A DNA stretch of 64,000 bases, taken from JAPLDP01 sp964628285. GTDB taxonomy: Bacteria > Bacteroidota > Bacteroidia > Bacteroidales > JAGONC01. The translations under genes were made by a program, and so were the position numbers. Position 1 is the stretch's first letter. Every line of letters begins with the position of its first letter. Of this stretch, positions 1 through 8,185 are shown one piece after another. The stretch covers positions 36,113 to 100,112 of the forward strand of contig CAZVNP010000005.1 in NCBI GenBank assembly GCA_964628285.1. The letters run 5' to 3'. The notes beneath the pieces are model-generated. The model saw nothing but the letters and a program-made list of their open reading frames with translations. It was not told the DNA's origin and made no database searches.

Positions 1-1508
1 GTGCACAGGTAGTCATTCAGGCGGTTCCAGAACACATCGCCGGCGAGACAATCGTCGGTGTACACGATGCCGCCGTCGCAGGCCACATAGAGTTTATCGG
101 GATTTGAGGGATAGAAGGCGAAGGCATGAATATCGGGGTGCAGAAGATGGATGGAATCCATGTCGTAAGGGTCACCGCCTATCCTGGCGGTATGAAGGGT
201 GTCGAGGAAAGCGGTGGTGGTGCGGAAGAGACTCATCCCCCCAATGAAGACCACGTTTTCATCATCGGGTTTCACGCCCAAGGTGAAGGTATAACCACCA
301 TAGGATATGAACGAGTTGGGATAGCTCAGGAAATCACCATGGCCGTTGCCAAACATGTTGGCAGTGCGGTTTTCCCATATCCCTGAATCGGCCTGGGGCA
401 TGTAGGTATATTTATAAAAGTAGTTATCCGAATTAAAAATGCCGGAATAGGGCACATGTATTTCGGAAGGTTTTTCAGTCATCAGGTAGACGACGTTCTC
501 GTTGGAGGGTGCGATGGCAATTTGCAACCGGCGGTACAAGTCGGGAAAATCAGGCGGTGTGATGTTGGTCCAGTGCAGCCCGTCGACGGAGCGCCAGATG
601 CCGGCTTTCTGCGGCCGCATGATGGAGGTGGTGTAAGAACTCAGGGCCGCATACAGAACACCATCGGAGGTGATGGCTATATCGGTGGCGAAGGATTTAT
701 TGGTCAGGTCGCCGAGGGTGATGTTCCATGTGGCTCCGCCGTCGTCCGACCGCATGATGGCGCCATAACAGGCGGCATAGACCACATCTTTATCGGCTAT
801 CGTGGGATATGTTACTATGCGCCAGACGCCCTGAAAGACTTTCTCCAGTGTGCCCTGCGTCCCGCCCTGTGTGGCCGGCAGGGCCTGCCAGGTCTCACCG
901 TTGTCGGTCGACTTGAAGATGCCGTTACCAATGCCGATGGTGCGGACGTTAGTGCTGACATTGCGTTCGGTGGTGCTGAGGATCTCGCCTGTTCCGTAAT
1001 ACCAGGTACCGGTCTTTCCGGGTCTTTTATCCTGTGCCAGTGCTGTGGCGCTTTGTTCCACGTTGGGTGGCGTCACTTTGTACCACACCTCACCTCCGGT
1101 GGTGGTACGCCACATGCCGCCGGAGGCGCTGCCGGCGAGCATGATGTCACTGTCCTGCACATCGAAGGCGACGCACAGCATCCTGCCCCCAACATTAAAA
1201 GGTCCTCTGAGCTCCCATACCTGTGACCGCCCGGAGGGATCCTTTTTAGGCAATGAGGAGGCATAAGCCAGTTCATCGGCCTTGATGTTGTCAGGAACGG
1301 CATTTGTCCGGGGATTCCTTGTTTTTTCGAACTCATACTGAGCGTTATACAAGGCAAAATCGCCCCGCGACATGCTTTTCAGTTCATGGGTGATTTCCTT
1401 TGACATCCCGGTTTCAGCTTTCCTGACGGGATGATTTGAGAAACAGAGATAGCAAAACCCCGCCACAACAAGTAATGCAGTGGACAATAAATAGTAACCC
1501 TTTTTCAT
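1..1508 (-). CDS. Secreted Asp-box (BNR) repeat protein, C terminus cut by window edge
   Basis: The frame is open from an ATG at 1508 down to base 1 (502 codons, no stop), so the C terminus lies outside the window. The N terminus is a membrane or signal segment (MKKGYYLLSTALLVVAGFCY). From about residue 95 there are repeated Asp-box motifs of sialidase/sortilin-type beta-propellers: TTTGGEVW, STDNGETW and SDDGGATW. Such proteins in Bacteroidota are exported and often carry a C-terminal type IX sorting domain; that part is not visible here. No sialidase Arg triad or FRIP motif was recognised, so hydrolase activity is not claimed. A TAAATTTG box (minus strand, 1562-1569) could be its -7 element, but no -33 partner was found. 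Neighbour upstream is the TPR gene, 86 bp away. Confidence 0.85.
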   Translation of the reverse strand, partial: MKKGYYLLSTALLVVAGFCYLCFSNHPVRKAETGMSKEITHELKSMSRGDFALYNAQYEFEKTRNPRTNAVPDNIKADELAYASSLPKKDPSGRSQVWELRGPFNVGGRMLCVAFDVQDSDIMLAGSASGGMWRTTTGGEVWYKVTPPNVEQSATALAQDKRPGKTGTWYYGTGEILSTTERNVSTNVRTIGIGNGIFKSTDNGETWQALPATQGGTQGTLEKVFQGVWRIVTYPTIADKDVVYAACYGAIMRSDDGGATWNITLGDLTNKSFATDIAITSDGVLYAALSSYTTSIMRPQKAGIWRSVDGLHWTNITPPDFPDLYRRLQIAIAPSNENVVYLMTEKPSEIHVPYSGIFNSDNYFYKYTYMPQADSGIWENRTANMFGNGHGDFLSYPNSFISYGGYTFTLGVKPDDENVVFIGGMSLFRTTTAFLDTLHTARIGGDPYDMDSIHLLHPDIHAFAFYPSNPDKLYVACDGGIVYTDDCLAGDVFWNRLNDYLC

Positions 1509-1594
1509 GATATGAAATTAAAGTTTGAAATGGCTAAAATACGGGGATTTTGCAAGAAAATCAAATTTATTGATGGGCGAAGATCATCATGACT

Positions 1595-3262
1595 TTACTT
1601 ACAGATCTTTCTGAGGTTCTCAATAGCTGCTTTAGACTGTGCGTCATCAGGATCTATCTGAAGGATTTTTCCCCAATATTCCAGCGATTTGGAGAAATTC
1701 GCTTTCGCATCTGCCGGATGTGTCTTATATTCATTATCCCCAAGGACGAAGTAATAATAGGCCAGATACCGGTAACATTCCTCAATCCATTGTTGATTTC
1801 GGGTTATATTTCCTGAAAGCAGAACCGAAAGGGCTTTTTCATAATATGGTTTGGCGAGGCCCTGGGTGGTTTCAGGATCCAGCTTTGACAAACATCTTGC
1901 CTCCCAAATATACCCGATATACGAGGCAGAATCCAGTTTTGTCAGGATAGCGAATGAACTGTCTGCGTTTTTATAATATTCCTGTTTTTCAGATAGATCT
2001 TTGGGGAGGGTATCCTGCTCAGCCGCCAGATAATACTCCCGTCCAATCAGGTACACGATGTTGAACGCCGATCCCGGATTATATTTGAGCAGTTCCCTGT
2101 ACACCGCAATGGCATCAATATGCCGGCCTGTTTTGGAATCGATTCTGGCGATTTCATTGTACAGGTCATGCTGTGTTGAATCCAGTTCAATGGCTTTCTT
2201 CAGTGCCACGGCTCCTGCCGAGTCGTGGTCATTAAGGATCAGAAGCCTTCCGTAATAAACATAATCAAGGGCCAATGCCTTCAGGGTATCACGGGTATTA
2301 AAGAAAGTTTGCATATCCTGTAATCCCCTGGCATAATCACCGGTCTCATAATCAAGATAGGCACGTAAACGATACAGTAAAGGCATGTCAGGGTATACTT
2401 TGATCACATCATCCAAAAGGGTCTTAGCCTTCATATAATCCTTGTTAAAGAACAGGATGAAGGCATATTCCTCCTCATCAAGTGGATTATACTCTGCCCT
2501 GGATATATAAATGTCATAATATTGCTTAGCCAGTTTATATTGGGCATTCTTATAATAAATATCCCCGAGATACTTATAGGCAATAATTTGTGAACTGTCA
2601 CAGGCTATGGTGGAATTAAAGGTCGCTATTGCATCCCGGTAATCACGGGCGCCGATGTATAACTTACCTAATTTCAAATAGGCTTCAATGTTCTTCTTAT
2701 CATAATAAATGGCATTTTCATATTCGTTAGCCGCTTCGCCGAGAGTTTTTTTTAATTGATCATAGTCACCCAATGCAATAAAATAACCCGGATTATTGGG
2801 ACTGATATCTGCCGATTTATCAAGATATGTCATAGCCGTTTCAAAATCTTTTACCCGGCTCGCCAGGCAGGCCTCCGCAACCTCGTTGTAATAGCCGGCA
2901 TTGTCTCTGGCCAGCTTTTTTCCTTCTTCGAAATGCCCCAGTGCACCGGATGTATCGCCTTTGTTTAAAAGGATCTTACCGATACCGATGTAGTTTAAAG
3001 GCTCCTCTTTATTGGCAGCAAGTCCCTTTTTGTAATAATAATCGGCTGAGTCTGGCTTGCCGTTCAGGAAGCAAATCTGACCGAGGTAAAAATCAGCCCG
3101 GGCATCCGAAGGATCTTTCGTAACAAGCGAATCAAAAATATTCCAGGCCCTCTTGTACTGCTCCTGGAATAAATACCATTTACCTTTCCGGATATCCTGC
3201 GCCTGGCTCACATGAAGAGTGCACAGCATCATAACGGCCAACAGGTAAAATCCGTTTTTCAT
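1595..3262 (-). CDS. Secreted TPR-repeat protein at the end of the TonB operon
   Basis: This 555-residue protein begins with a signal peptide (to about residue 21, ending VSQAQ) and is otherwise almost entirely tetratricopeptide repeats. Examples are the segments around ADFYLGQICFLNGKPDSADY, PLNYIGIGKILLNKGD, and a C-terminal one ending in LGDNEYKTHPADAKANFSKS. It is probably periplasmic and serves as a protein-interaction scaffold. It is the last gene of the exbB-exbD-exbD-tonB-small membrane protein-PstS-like run, 75 bp after the preceding gene and on the same strand. From memory, this gene order recurs in Bacteroidota, which suggests a role linked to the TonB complex; the exact function is unknown. 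Confidence 0.85.
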   Translation of the reverse strand: MKNGFYLLAVMMLCTLHVSQAQDIRKGKWYLFQEQYKRAWNIFDSLVTKDPSDARADFYLGQICFLNGKPDSADYYYKKGLAANKEEPLNYIGIGKILLNKGDTSGALGHFEEGKKLARDNAGYYNEVAEACLASRVKDFETAMTYLDKSADISPNNPGYFIALGDYDQLKKTLGEAANEYENAIYYDKKNIEAYLKLGKLYIGARDYRDAIATFNSTIACDSSQIIAYKYLGDIYYKNAQYKLAKQYYDIYISRAEYNPLDEEEYAFILFFNKDYMKAKTLLDDVIKVYPDMPLLYRLRAYLDYETGDYARGLQDMQTFFNTRDTLKALALDYVYYGRLLILNDHDSAGAVALKKAIELDSTQHDLYNEIARIDSKTGRHIDAIAVYRELLKYNPGSAFNIVYLIGREYYLAAEQDTLPKDLSEKQEYYKNADSSFAILTKLDSASYIGYIWEARCLSKLDPETTQGLAKPYYEKALSVLLSGNITRNQQWIEECYRYLAYYYFVLGDNEYKTHPADAKANFSKSLEYWGKILQIDPDDAQSKAAIENLRKICK

Positions 3263-3337
3263 TTCTGGATCGGTTAATATGATGCCGGAAGAGCATGTTC
3301 AATAAGCCGAATTGGCTCGTCCGGTTAAAAATTTCAT

Positions 3338-4282
3338 TTACCAGTCCTGTGTGATCTTGACCAGACGCACCGGCATGGTGGCCGGAACAAGACCGGCTCT
3401 CAGGATGATTCGCTGTCCTTTATCGCTTGCCAGGAACGTCATGAACCCGGTGGCCAGGCCATTTCTGGGCTCCGTATCGATGGCATAGATAAAACGTACC
3501 AGCGGGTATGAACCATTAAATATATAAGCCTGATAGGGTTGATAACTGTTGTCAGGAGTAGCCGTCTCCTCTTTTGACAACGCGACTACCCTGATTTTTT
3601 TAAAAAATGATAACTGTGTGCTGTCACTATGATCATTGATCCAGCTTACACCTGTAAATCCAAGAGCATTAATGTTCCGGGCGACGTAGCTAACGACATC
3701 CATATTGGAATCAAGTGCATACAGATGATCCGATAACTTCATCCCCCGGCATATCGAATCGGCAGCATATCTGACCGTGCCGGAATTGATATTGTCAAAT
3801 ACCACTTCTATCCTTTCCAGACCGGACCGCGGATTGAGCTGACCCCATTGGGTCAATTCCCCGGTAAGGATCATTTGGAGTTGTTTCATCGTAATCAGGC
3901 TATCCTCATTTGCAGGATTGACAATCAGTGCAACGGCGTCTTCAGCCAACCTGGCTTCCCTGGGATACAGTTTTTTTTGTTCAAAATATTCCTTTTCTTT
4001 TGTGCTCAGGGGTCGGGAGACAATAATCAACTGGACGCTATCCTGAAAAAGATAATTAAAGGCATCATTTTCAGGAAGATATAAGGGAGTTATCCGGGCA
4101 TCAACATACATATTCTGAAAAACTGTCAGTTCTGCATCTATGACAGGTCTGGAGGTTTCGTCTGCACCAATCCTGATAACGCCTGTTGTGGGAGTCTCCA
4201 TCCCGGGATTATGACCGGCGCCCCGACAACCTGCAATGAGCAGGAAAACACAAATAAGTATACAAATCTTATGATCGTTCAT
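3338..4282 (-). CDS. PstS-like substrate-binding lipoprotein in TonB operon
   Basis: The protein has 314 residues with a lipoprotein signal (lipobox LIAGC, Cys about 19). The rest resembles the PstS/phosphate-binding fold: an early GVIRIGADETSRPVIDAE segment, the SRPLSTKEKEYF region and a hinge-like VNPANEDSLITMKQLQMILTG motif typical of PBP-like domain proteins. No pstC, pstA, pstB or phoU is nearby, so it is unlikely to feed a phosphate ABC transporter here. It overlaps the small membrane protein gene upstream by 14 bp and sits between tonB and a TPR gene, so it more likely works with the ExbBD-TonB complex at the outer or periplasmic side. The ligand is unknown. Confidence 0.8.
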   Translation of the reverse strand: MNDHKICILICVFLLIAGCRGAGHNPGMETPTTGVIRIGADETSRPVIDAELTVFQNMYVDARITPLYLPENDAFNYLFQDSVQLIIVSRPLSTKEKEYFEQKKLYPREARLAEDAVALIVNPANEDSLITMKQLQMILTGELTQWGQLNPRSGLERIEVVFDNINSGTVRYAADSICRGMKLSDHLYALDSNMDVVSYVARNINALGFTGVSWINDHSDSTQLSFFKKIRVVALSKEETATPDNSYQPYQAYIFNGSYPLVRFIYAIDTEPRNGLATGFMTFLASDKGQRIILRAGLVPATMPVRLVKITQDW

Positions 4283-4499
4283 CCCGTATCAACTTATAAG
4301 TTCTGTAAGCTCTTAAAATTCCATATGATATAAACAGGATACCGCAAACAAGTCGGGTAGACCTATTCAACCAACGGATACTCCCCTCGGATAGAATCAG
4401 CCAGATGCCAAATCCAAGGTATACTACCGGCATAATAATTCCATAAAACTTGGTAAAAGTTATGGATTTAATTTTATCATCCGGCCGCCGGTTATCCAT
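4269..4499 (-). CDS. Small two-helix membrane protein in TonB operon
   Basis: A 76-residue protein with two predicted membrane helices (around residues 19-36 and 48-65) and a charged C-terminal tail ending YKLIRDERS. I do not recognise a named family. Its ATG shares one base with the tonB stop (TAATG arrangement), and its 3' end overlaps the next gene by 14 bp, so it is translated as part of the same operon. Conserved position and tight coupling argue that it is real despite its size. It may be an accessory of the ExbB/ExbD/TonB complex; that is an inference from position only. Confidence 0.7.
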   Translation of the reverse strand: MDNRRPDDKIKSITFTKFYGIIMPVVYLGFGIWLILSEGSIRWLNRSTRLVCGILFISYGILRAYRTYKLIRDERS

Positions 4500-5326
4500 T
4501 ATTGACTACGTAATGTAAATGTAACAGGAATATTGAAATAAACAGGCACGGGCACCCCGTTTTGTCTGCCGGGTATCCAATCGGGCATGCTCATGACCAC
4601 ACGCAAGGCTTCCTCGTCACATCCTCCGCCTATACCCCTTAACACCTTGGCATCTCTTATTTTACCATCTTTACCGACAATAAATTGGACATAGACAGTA
4701 CCCTGAATATCATTTATCCGGGCCATTTCAGGGTAATGAATATTTTTCTCAAGAAATTTATGCATGGCATTCAGTCCGCCAGGGAAATTTGGCATCTGTT
4801 CCACAAACGTATATGGTTGATTTTCCTGGCCTGTTACCTGCTGTTGCTGCTGTGGAACGGTGGTGGGTATGACTGCCGTGACATCATTTGTTCCCTTGTT
4901 GAAATTAATGGTTCCGATAGCCGCCTTGCTTGCAATCACTTCCTGCTGTGTTTTTGGCTGTTCCACTTCCCTGACTTCTTCATCAGGTTTGATGACAGGT
5001 GCCGTGAACTTGATGACATTTCTCAGGGCCGGGGGAGGGGGCGGTAATTCCTTGACGATTTCATTCACCTTTTCGTTTGGTTTTTCCATGTTGATATTGG
5101 ACAGAACCCTGACCGATACCTCCTTCTCCACAGTCTCCGGAACGATTTTTTTTATAATATCGGGCGCGATGCAGATAATCGTAAAGAGCACTACCGCAAC
5201 TAACAAGGCAAGGGCATGCCATTTGGCCGAATGCTCCCTGAGGCTGAAGGCACCATATTCACGGTTCCTTTTTTCGAAGACCAGGTCGCACCATTCATCT
5301 GAAAATATATTGTCCCTGTAAGCCAT
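4499..5326 (-). CDS. tonB: Energy transducer TonB
   Basis: TonB passes the proton-motive force captured by ExbB/ExbD to outer-membrane receptors. The 275-residue protein has a cytoplasmic N terminus of about 35 residues, one membrane anchor (about 36-56, ALALLVAVVLFTIICIAP), a periplasmic stretch with a PPPPPA run near residue 95, and a C-terminal TonB domain. The last contains YPEMARINDIQGTVYVQF, then GKDGKIRDAKVLRG, and ends in IPVTFTLRSQ. The extended N-terminal cytoplasmic part (KRNREYGAFSLRE) is typical of Bacteroidota TonB proteins. It follows two exbD genes in an operon and is coupled to the downstream small gene. Confidence 0.95.
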   Translation of the reverse strand: MAYRDNIFSDEWCDLVFEKRNREYGAFSLREHSAKWHALALLVAVVLFTIICIAPDIIKKIVPETVEKEVSVRVLSNINMEKPNEKVNEIVKELPPPPPALRNVIKFTAPVIKPDEEVREVEQPKTQQEVIASKAAIGTINFNKGTNDVTAVIPTTVPQQQQQVTGQENQPYTFVEQMPNFPGGLNAMHKFLEKNIHYPEMARINDIQGTVYVQFIVGKDGKIRDAKVLRGIGGGCDEEALRVVMSMPDWIPGRQNGVPVPVYFNIPVTFTLRSQ

Positions 5327-5355
5327 TTAAATTTTTAAAGATTAAAACCGTTTTA

Positions 5356-5979
5356 TCAGGCTTTTAATTTCTTGAGCAAACTCAGATCATAATCATTGAT
5401 ATCCAGAATGGCGTAACGGCTGATATCGCAAATAGCCATTTCATCCAGTATATCAACCAGTTCTCCGTAAGTTGCGTCGTCGGTAGCTTTTATGATGACG
5501 ATCGGTGACTGTTTATTGTTCATCAGCTCACTCTTCTTCTTTTCAAATTCCTCTTCCGGCATATTCGTGTTGGCTCTTTCCGCTTCCAGGGCGAGCACTT
5601 TCGTGACCACATCATAGTTTCTCTGCAGCAGGTACCGTCTAATTCCGCCGGACGACAAATCCGTGACATGCACGACAGGATCAACGCCATGTTCTCTGGT
5701 ACCTTTATAATAATATACCGTATCGTCCTTACCCAGAATAATCGTAATAGCCCGCGATGCCTTTATTTCAGTCTGCTGGCTTTCAGGCACTTTTTGCTTT
5801 GACGGCATAGCGATCTCCATGGTCTGAGGCCTGATCAGAGTGGTCGTCAACATAAAGAAAGTGATTAACAGCATGCCTAAATCGACCATAGGTGTATAGT
5901 CAATCCTGGTGGAAATTTTTCTTGCTTTACCTTTCCGGGTTTTCTTATCTCCTTTACTTTCAGTACCTATCTCAGCCAT
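5356..5979 (-). CDS. exbD: ExbD/TolR family biopolymer transport protein (second copy)
   Basis: ExbD forms the proton channel with ExbB. The 207-residue protein has a basic N terminus (KGDKKTRKGKARK), a single membrane helix around residues 27-47, and the conserved membrane Asp in DYTPMVDLGMLLITFFML, which matches the proton-path Asp of ExbD/TolR. The periplasmic domain follows, with the typical late motif PIVIIKATDDATYGELVDIL. It lies 11 bp downstream of the other exbD and 29 bp before tonB. Two different ExbD proteins per operon is common in Bacteroidota. Confidence 0.93.
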   Translation of the reverse strand: MAEIGTESKGDKKTRKGKARKISTRIDYTPMVDLGMLLITFFMLTTTLIRPQTMEIAMPSKQKVPESQQTEIKASRAITIILGKDDTVYYYKGTREHGVDPVVHVTDLSSGGIRRYLLQRNYDVVTKVLALEAERANTNMPEEEFEKKKSELMNNKQSPIVIIKATDDATYGELVDILDEMAICDISRYAILDINDYDLSLLKKLKA

Positions 5980-5990
5980 AATCGGTCAGA

Positions 5991-6605
5991 TTAAGACTCC
6001 GTTATTTTGGGCTTCTTTTTAAAAGCAGTGATCAGATCGTATCTGTTTTCATCAATATCCCGCAATGTATTCATCACATTTTTGATTGCGGAGTAAGGTG
6101 TTGACTCATCAGCTTTAATGGCAATACGTATCTGGGGATTGACTATACGAGCCTCCCTGACCCAGTCTTTAAACTGGTTATTGGTGGAATCAGCCGGTAT
6201 CCCAAGCAAATTCTCTTTCATCTCCCGTTCCTTAGATGTCAGTGCAAGGAAATCTGCCATCTGTCCGATGGGAACCCCAAAGCTGTTGACAAGACTAAAG
6301 GCCTTTGATTCTTGCGGGGTAAATGACATATTATAATCGGCACCAACTTTTTTAAGCCATTCCATGCGTTTCTGTTCTCCATCCATACCGATGAATATCT
6401 TTCCGGTTTCGTCAATGAGAATGGTCAGGATGTTGGTTTCAGGTATTTTAAGCTGGGAAATGGAAGAGGGAATAGTGACCATTACCGGCTCATTCTGGAT
6501 AAAATTGGAGGTGAGCATAAAAAAAGTCAGCAGCAGAAAGGCCACATCGGTCATTGCTGTCATATCGATAGCTGTGCTTTTACGCGGTACTTTAACTTTG
6601 GGCAT
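5991..6605 (-). CDS. exbD: ExbD/TolR family biopolymer transport protein (first copy)
   Basis: I place the start at the ATG at 6605, giving 204 residues that begin MPKVKVPRKSTAIDMTAMTD. This is a normal ExbD N terminus and leaves only a 14 bp overlap with exbB; an upstream in-frame ATG at 6674 would overlap exbB by 83 bp and add an unrelated 23-residue leader. The membrane helix TDVAFLLLTFFMLTSNF contains the conserved Asp of the proton pathway. The periplasmic domain ends with a region resembling RIAIKADESTPYSAIKNVMN. With ExbB and the second ExbD it would energise TonB. Confidence 0.92.
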   Translation of the reverse strand: MPKVKVPRKSTAIDMTAMTDVAFLLLTFFMLTSNFIQNEPVMVTIPSSISQLKIPETNILTILIDETGKIFIGMDGEQKRMEWLKKVGADYNMSFTPQESKAFSLVNSFGVPIGQMADFLALTSKEREMKENLLGIPADSTNNQFKDWVREARIVNPQIRIAIKADESTPYSAIKNVMNTLRDIDENRYDLITAFKKKPKITES

Positions 6606-7431
6606 TTGATCCCGTATTAGGTTGAAGAGGATTCTGGGCATAGGTCTGGATGATGCTGAATCCGGCTTCGTCAATGGTATACATCAATTTATCAATCTTA
6701 GTGGTATAATAATTATATGATATGACCGCCAGGGCTGCGGTAGCAATTCCAAACGCCGTATTGACAAGGGCTTCTGAAATACCTGTGGCCAGAGCAACGG
6801 AGTCGGGAGCCCCTGCATGGGCCAAAGCCGCAAAAGCTCTGATCATCCCCAACACCGTCCCAAGCAATCCCATGAGAGTGGCTATGGATGAGATCGTGGC
6901 AATGATGACAAGATTCTGTTCCATGCTTGGTAATTCCAGTGAGGTGGCCTCTTCAATCTCCTTCTGTATGGCAACGGTTTTCTGCTCTTTTGTCATGTGT
7001 TCGTCTTTATCCACAGTAAGAAATTTCATCAATGCCGATTTGATTACATTGGCCACCGAGCCTCCTTGCTTGTCACACAAATGTATGGCGTTGGAAATCT
7101 GACCCTGTGTCACCAAATGTTTGATGTTTTTGACAAAGTTCAGCACATTACCTTTTCCCGAAGCCCTTCTGATGGTAATGTAACGTTCAATGCTGAATGT
7201 GATGACGGTCATCAGTAAGGTCATCAGGATAGGAACGATTAATCCCCCTTTGTAAATAATCCCCAGGTAATTACCCGGTATCGGTGCATTGGCCGGATCA
7301 TTACCCTGGAAATTTGAGGGATTACCCATGATTTTCAGGAATATGAGAATGGAAACCACCAGTGCGACAGGGATGACGGAGGCAGCGAAAACATTCCTGA
7401 AATTTCTGAATAATTCTTTGAATCTGCTCAT
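6592..7431 (-). CDS. exbB: ExbB/TolQ/MotA-type proton channel protein
   Basis: The 279-residue inner-membrane protein is the first gene of the TonB operon. Hydrophobic helices are seen near residues 16-36, 60-82, 170-195 and 215-240. The conserved C-terminal signature of the MotA/TolQ/ExbB family is clear: IATISSIATLMGLLGTVLGM followed by the EALVNTAFGIATAALAVISY helix. An extra N-terminal helix compared with E. coli ExbB is usual for Bacteroidota members. The 196 bp upstream (7432-7627) separate it from a gene read in the same direction. I found no convincing promoter match there. Confidence 0.94.
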   Translation of the reverse strand: MSRFKELFRNFRNVFAASVIPVALVVSILIFLKIMGNPSNFQGNDPANAPIPGNYLGIIYKGGLIVPILMTLLMTVITFSIERYITIRRASGKGNVLNFVKNIKHLVTQGQISNAIHLCDKQGGSVANVIKSALMKFLTVDKDEHMTKEQKTVAIQKEIEEATSLELPSMEQNLVIIATISSIATLMGLLGTVLGMIRAFAALAHAGAPDSVALATGISEALVNTAFGIATAALAVISYNYYTTKIDKLMYTIDEAGFSIIQTYAQNPLQPNTGSNAQS

Positions 7432-7627
7432 AGCGGTCAGAATAAGTCGGTGAAAATTAAAAATTTGTCATAAGATTCATTTGCTTCATTCGTGTTAATG
7501 AATTAACAACAATCCAGATGACCAAATGTTGGATGTCATTGCATATAATTATGCCTGAGAAGAAGGTATAAAAAAGAAATCAAGGGATTAAAAATTATTT
7601 CAAACCACTAAGTGGCAAGACAAAGGA

Positions 7628-8083
7628 TCAGTTTTCCTTCAGGACGAAATCATCGTATTCAATCTCAAAGCGGAGTTTGTGTTTTGATTCTTCAACGGCG
7701 AGTGACATGAACAATGAGCGTAATTCGTTGATTGTGGCTTTTGCTGAAAGATCCATGTATAACCTGAAAGCTTTTTTTTCCTTATTCATAGCCAAGATCA
7801 GAGCATCCTGGTAGTTCATCTCGGGTGACGGCTTTACATCAACCATATAATCGGCAATTTTCAGATCGGTAATTTTTTCAACAGGTAATTGAAGCTGTCC
7901 CGTGAGCTTGATATTGGTCAGCCGGGCTTTATGTCCCATTTCCTCTCCGGCAAACTGAATAAAGACTTTCTTCATTTCCTCATTGGTGGCCGTTTGGGCC
8001 AGCTGAGTATAAAAATCAACGGATTCCTGTTCTGAGTTGATGGCAAAATCGAGGATATCATTAACGTCATGGAATGTTTTCAT
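7628..8083 (-). CDS. Ferritin-like/rubrerythrin-type diiron protein without rubredoxin domain
   Basis: A ferritin-like four-helix protein with two E...ExxH-type half sites. The first has SEQESVDFYTQLA followed by FAGEEMGHKARL; the second has NKEKKAFRLYMDL followed by LAVEESKHKLRFE. These are the carboxylate and His ligands expected for a diiron centre. The C-terminal rubredoxin-like CxxC domain of classical rubrerythrin is absent. Likely role: peroxide or iron handling in the cytoplasm. I chose the ATG at 8083 (MKTFHDVNDILDFA, 151 residues), because the alternative ATG at 8122 lies inside a 14 bp tandem repeat that generates ATGs by itself. The longer form would have 164 residues. Confidence 0.85.
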   Translation of the reverse strand: MKTFHDVNDILDFAINSEQESVDFYTQLAQTATNEEMKKVFIQFAGEEMGHKARLTNIKLTGQLQLPVEKITDLKIADYMVDVKPSPEMNYQDALILAMNKEKKAFRLYMDLSAKATINELRSLFMSLAVEESKHKLRFEIEYDDFVLKEN

Positions 8084-8106
8084 TGTATCAGGCGTTAAGA
8101 TTTTAT

Positions 8107-8176
8107 ATCTTTCATTTTTCATCTTTCATTTTTCATCTTTCATTTTTCATCTTTCATTTTTCATCTTTCATTTTTC
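8107..8176. repeat. Five perfect tandem copies of a 14 bp unit
   Basis: The plus-strand unit ATCTTTCATTTTTC occurs five times without a mismatch, between the gdhA stop and the ferritin-like gene. On the minus strand each unit supplies an ATG followed by Lys-rich codons and a stop, and one ATG could be mistaken for the start of the downstream gene. The function is unknown. Perfect copies suggest recent expansion by slippage. Confidence 0.95.
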
Positions 8177-8185
8177 ATTGTCCTG

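Noticed and set aside
456..1226. Long open frame on the plus strand, 256 codons
   Set aside because: It is antisense to the Asp-box repeat protein, whose motifs are clear; the plus-strand translation has no recognisable domain.
3338..4282. Phosphate ABC transporter binding protein
   Set aside because: The fold fits, but no pstCAB or phoU is near and the gene is embedded in a tonB operon, so the transport role is not supported.
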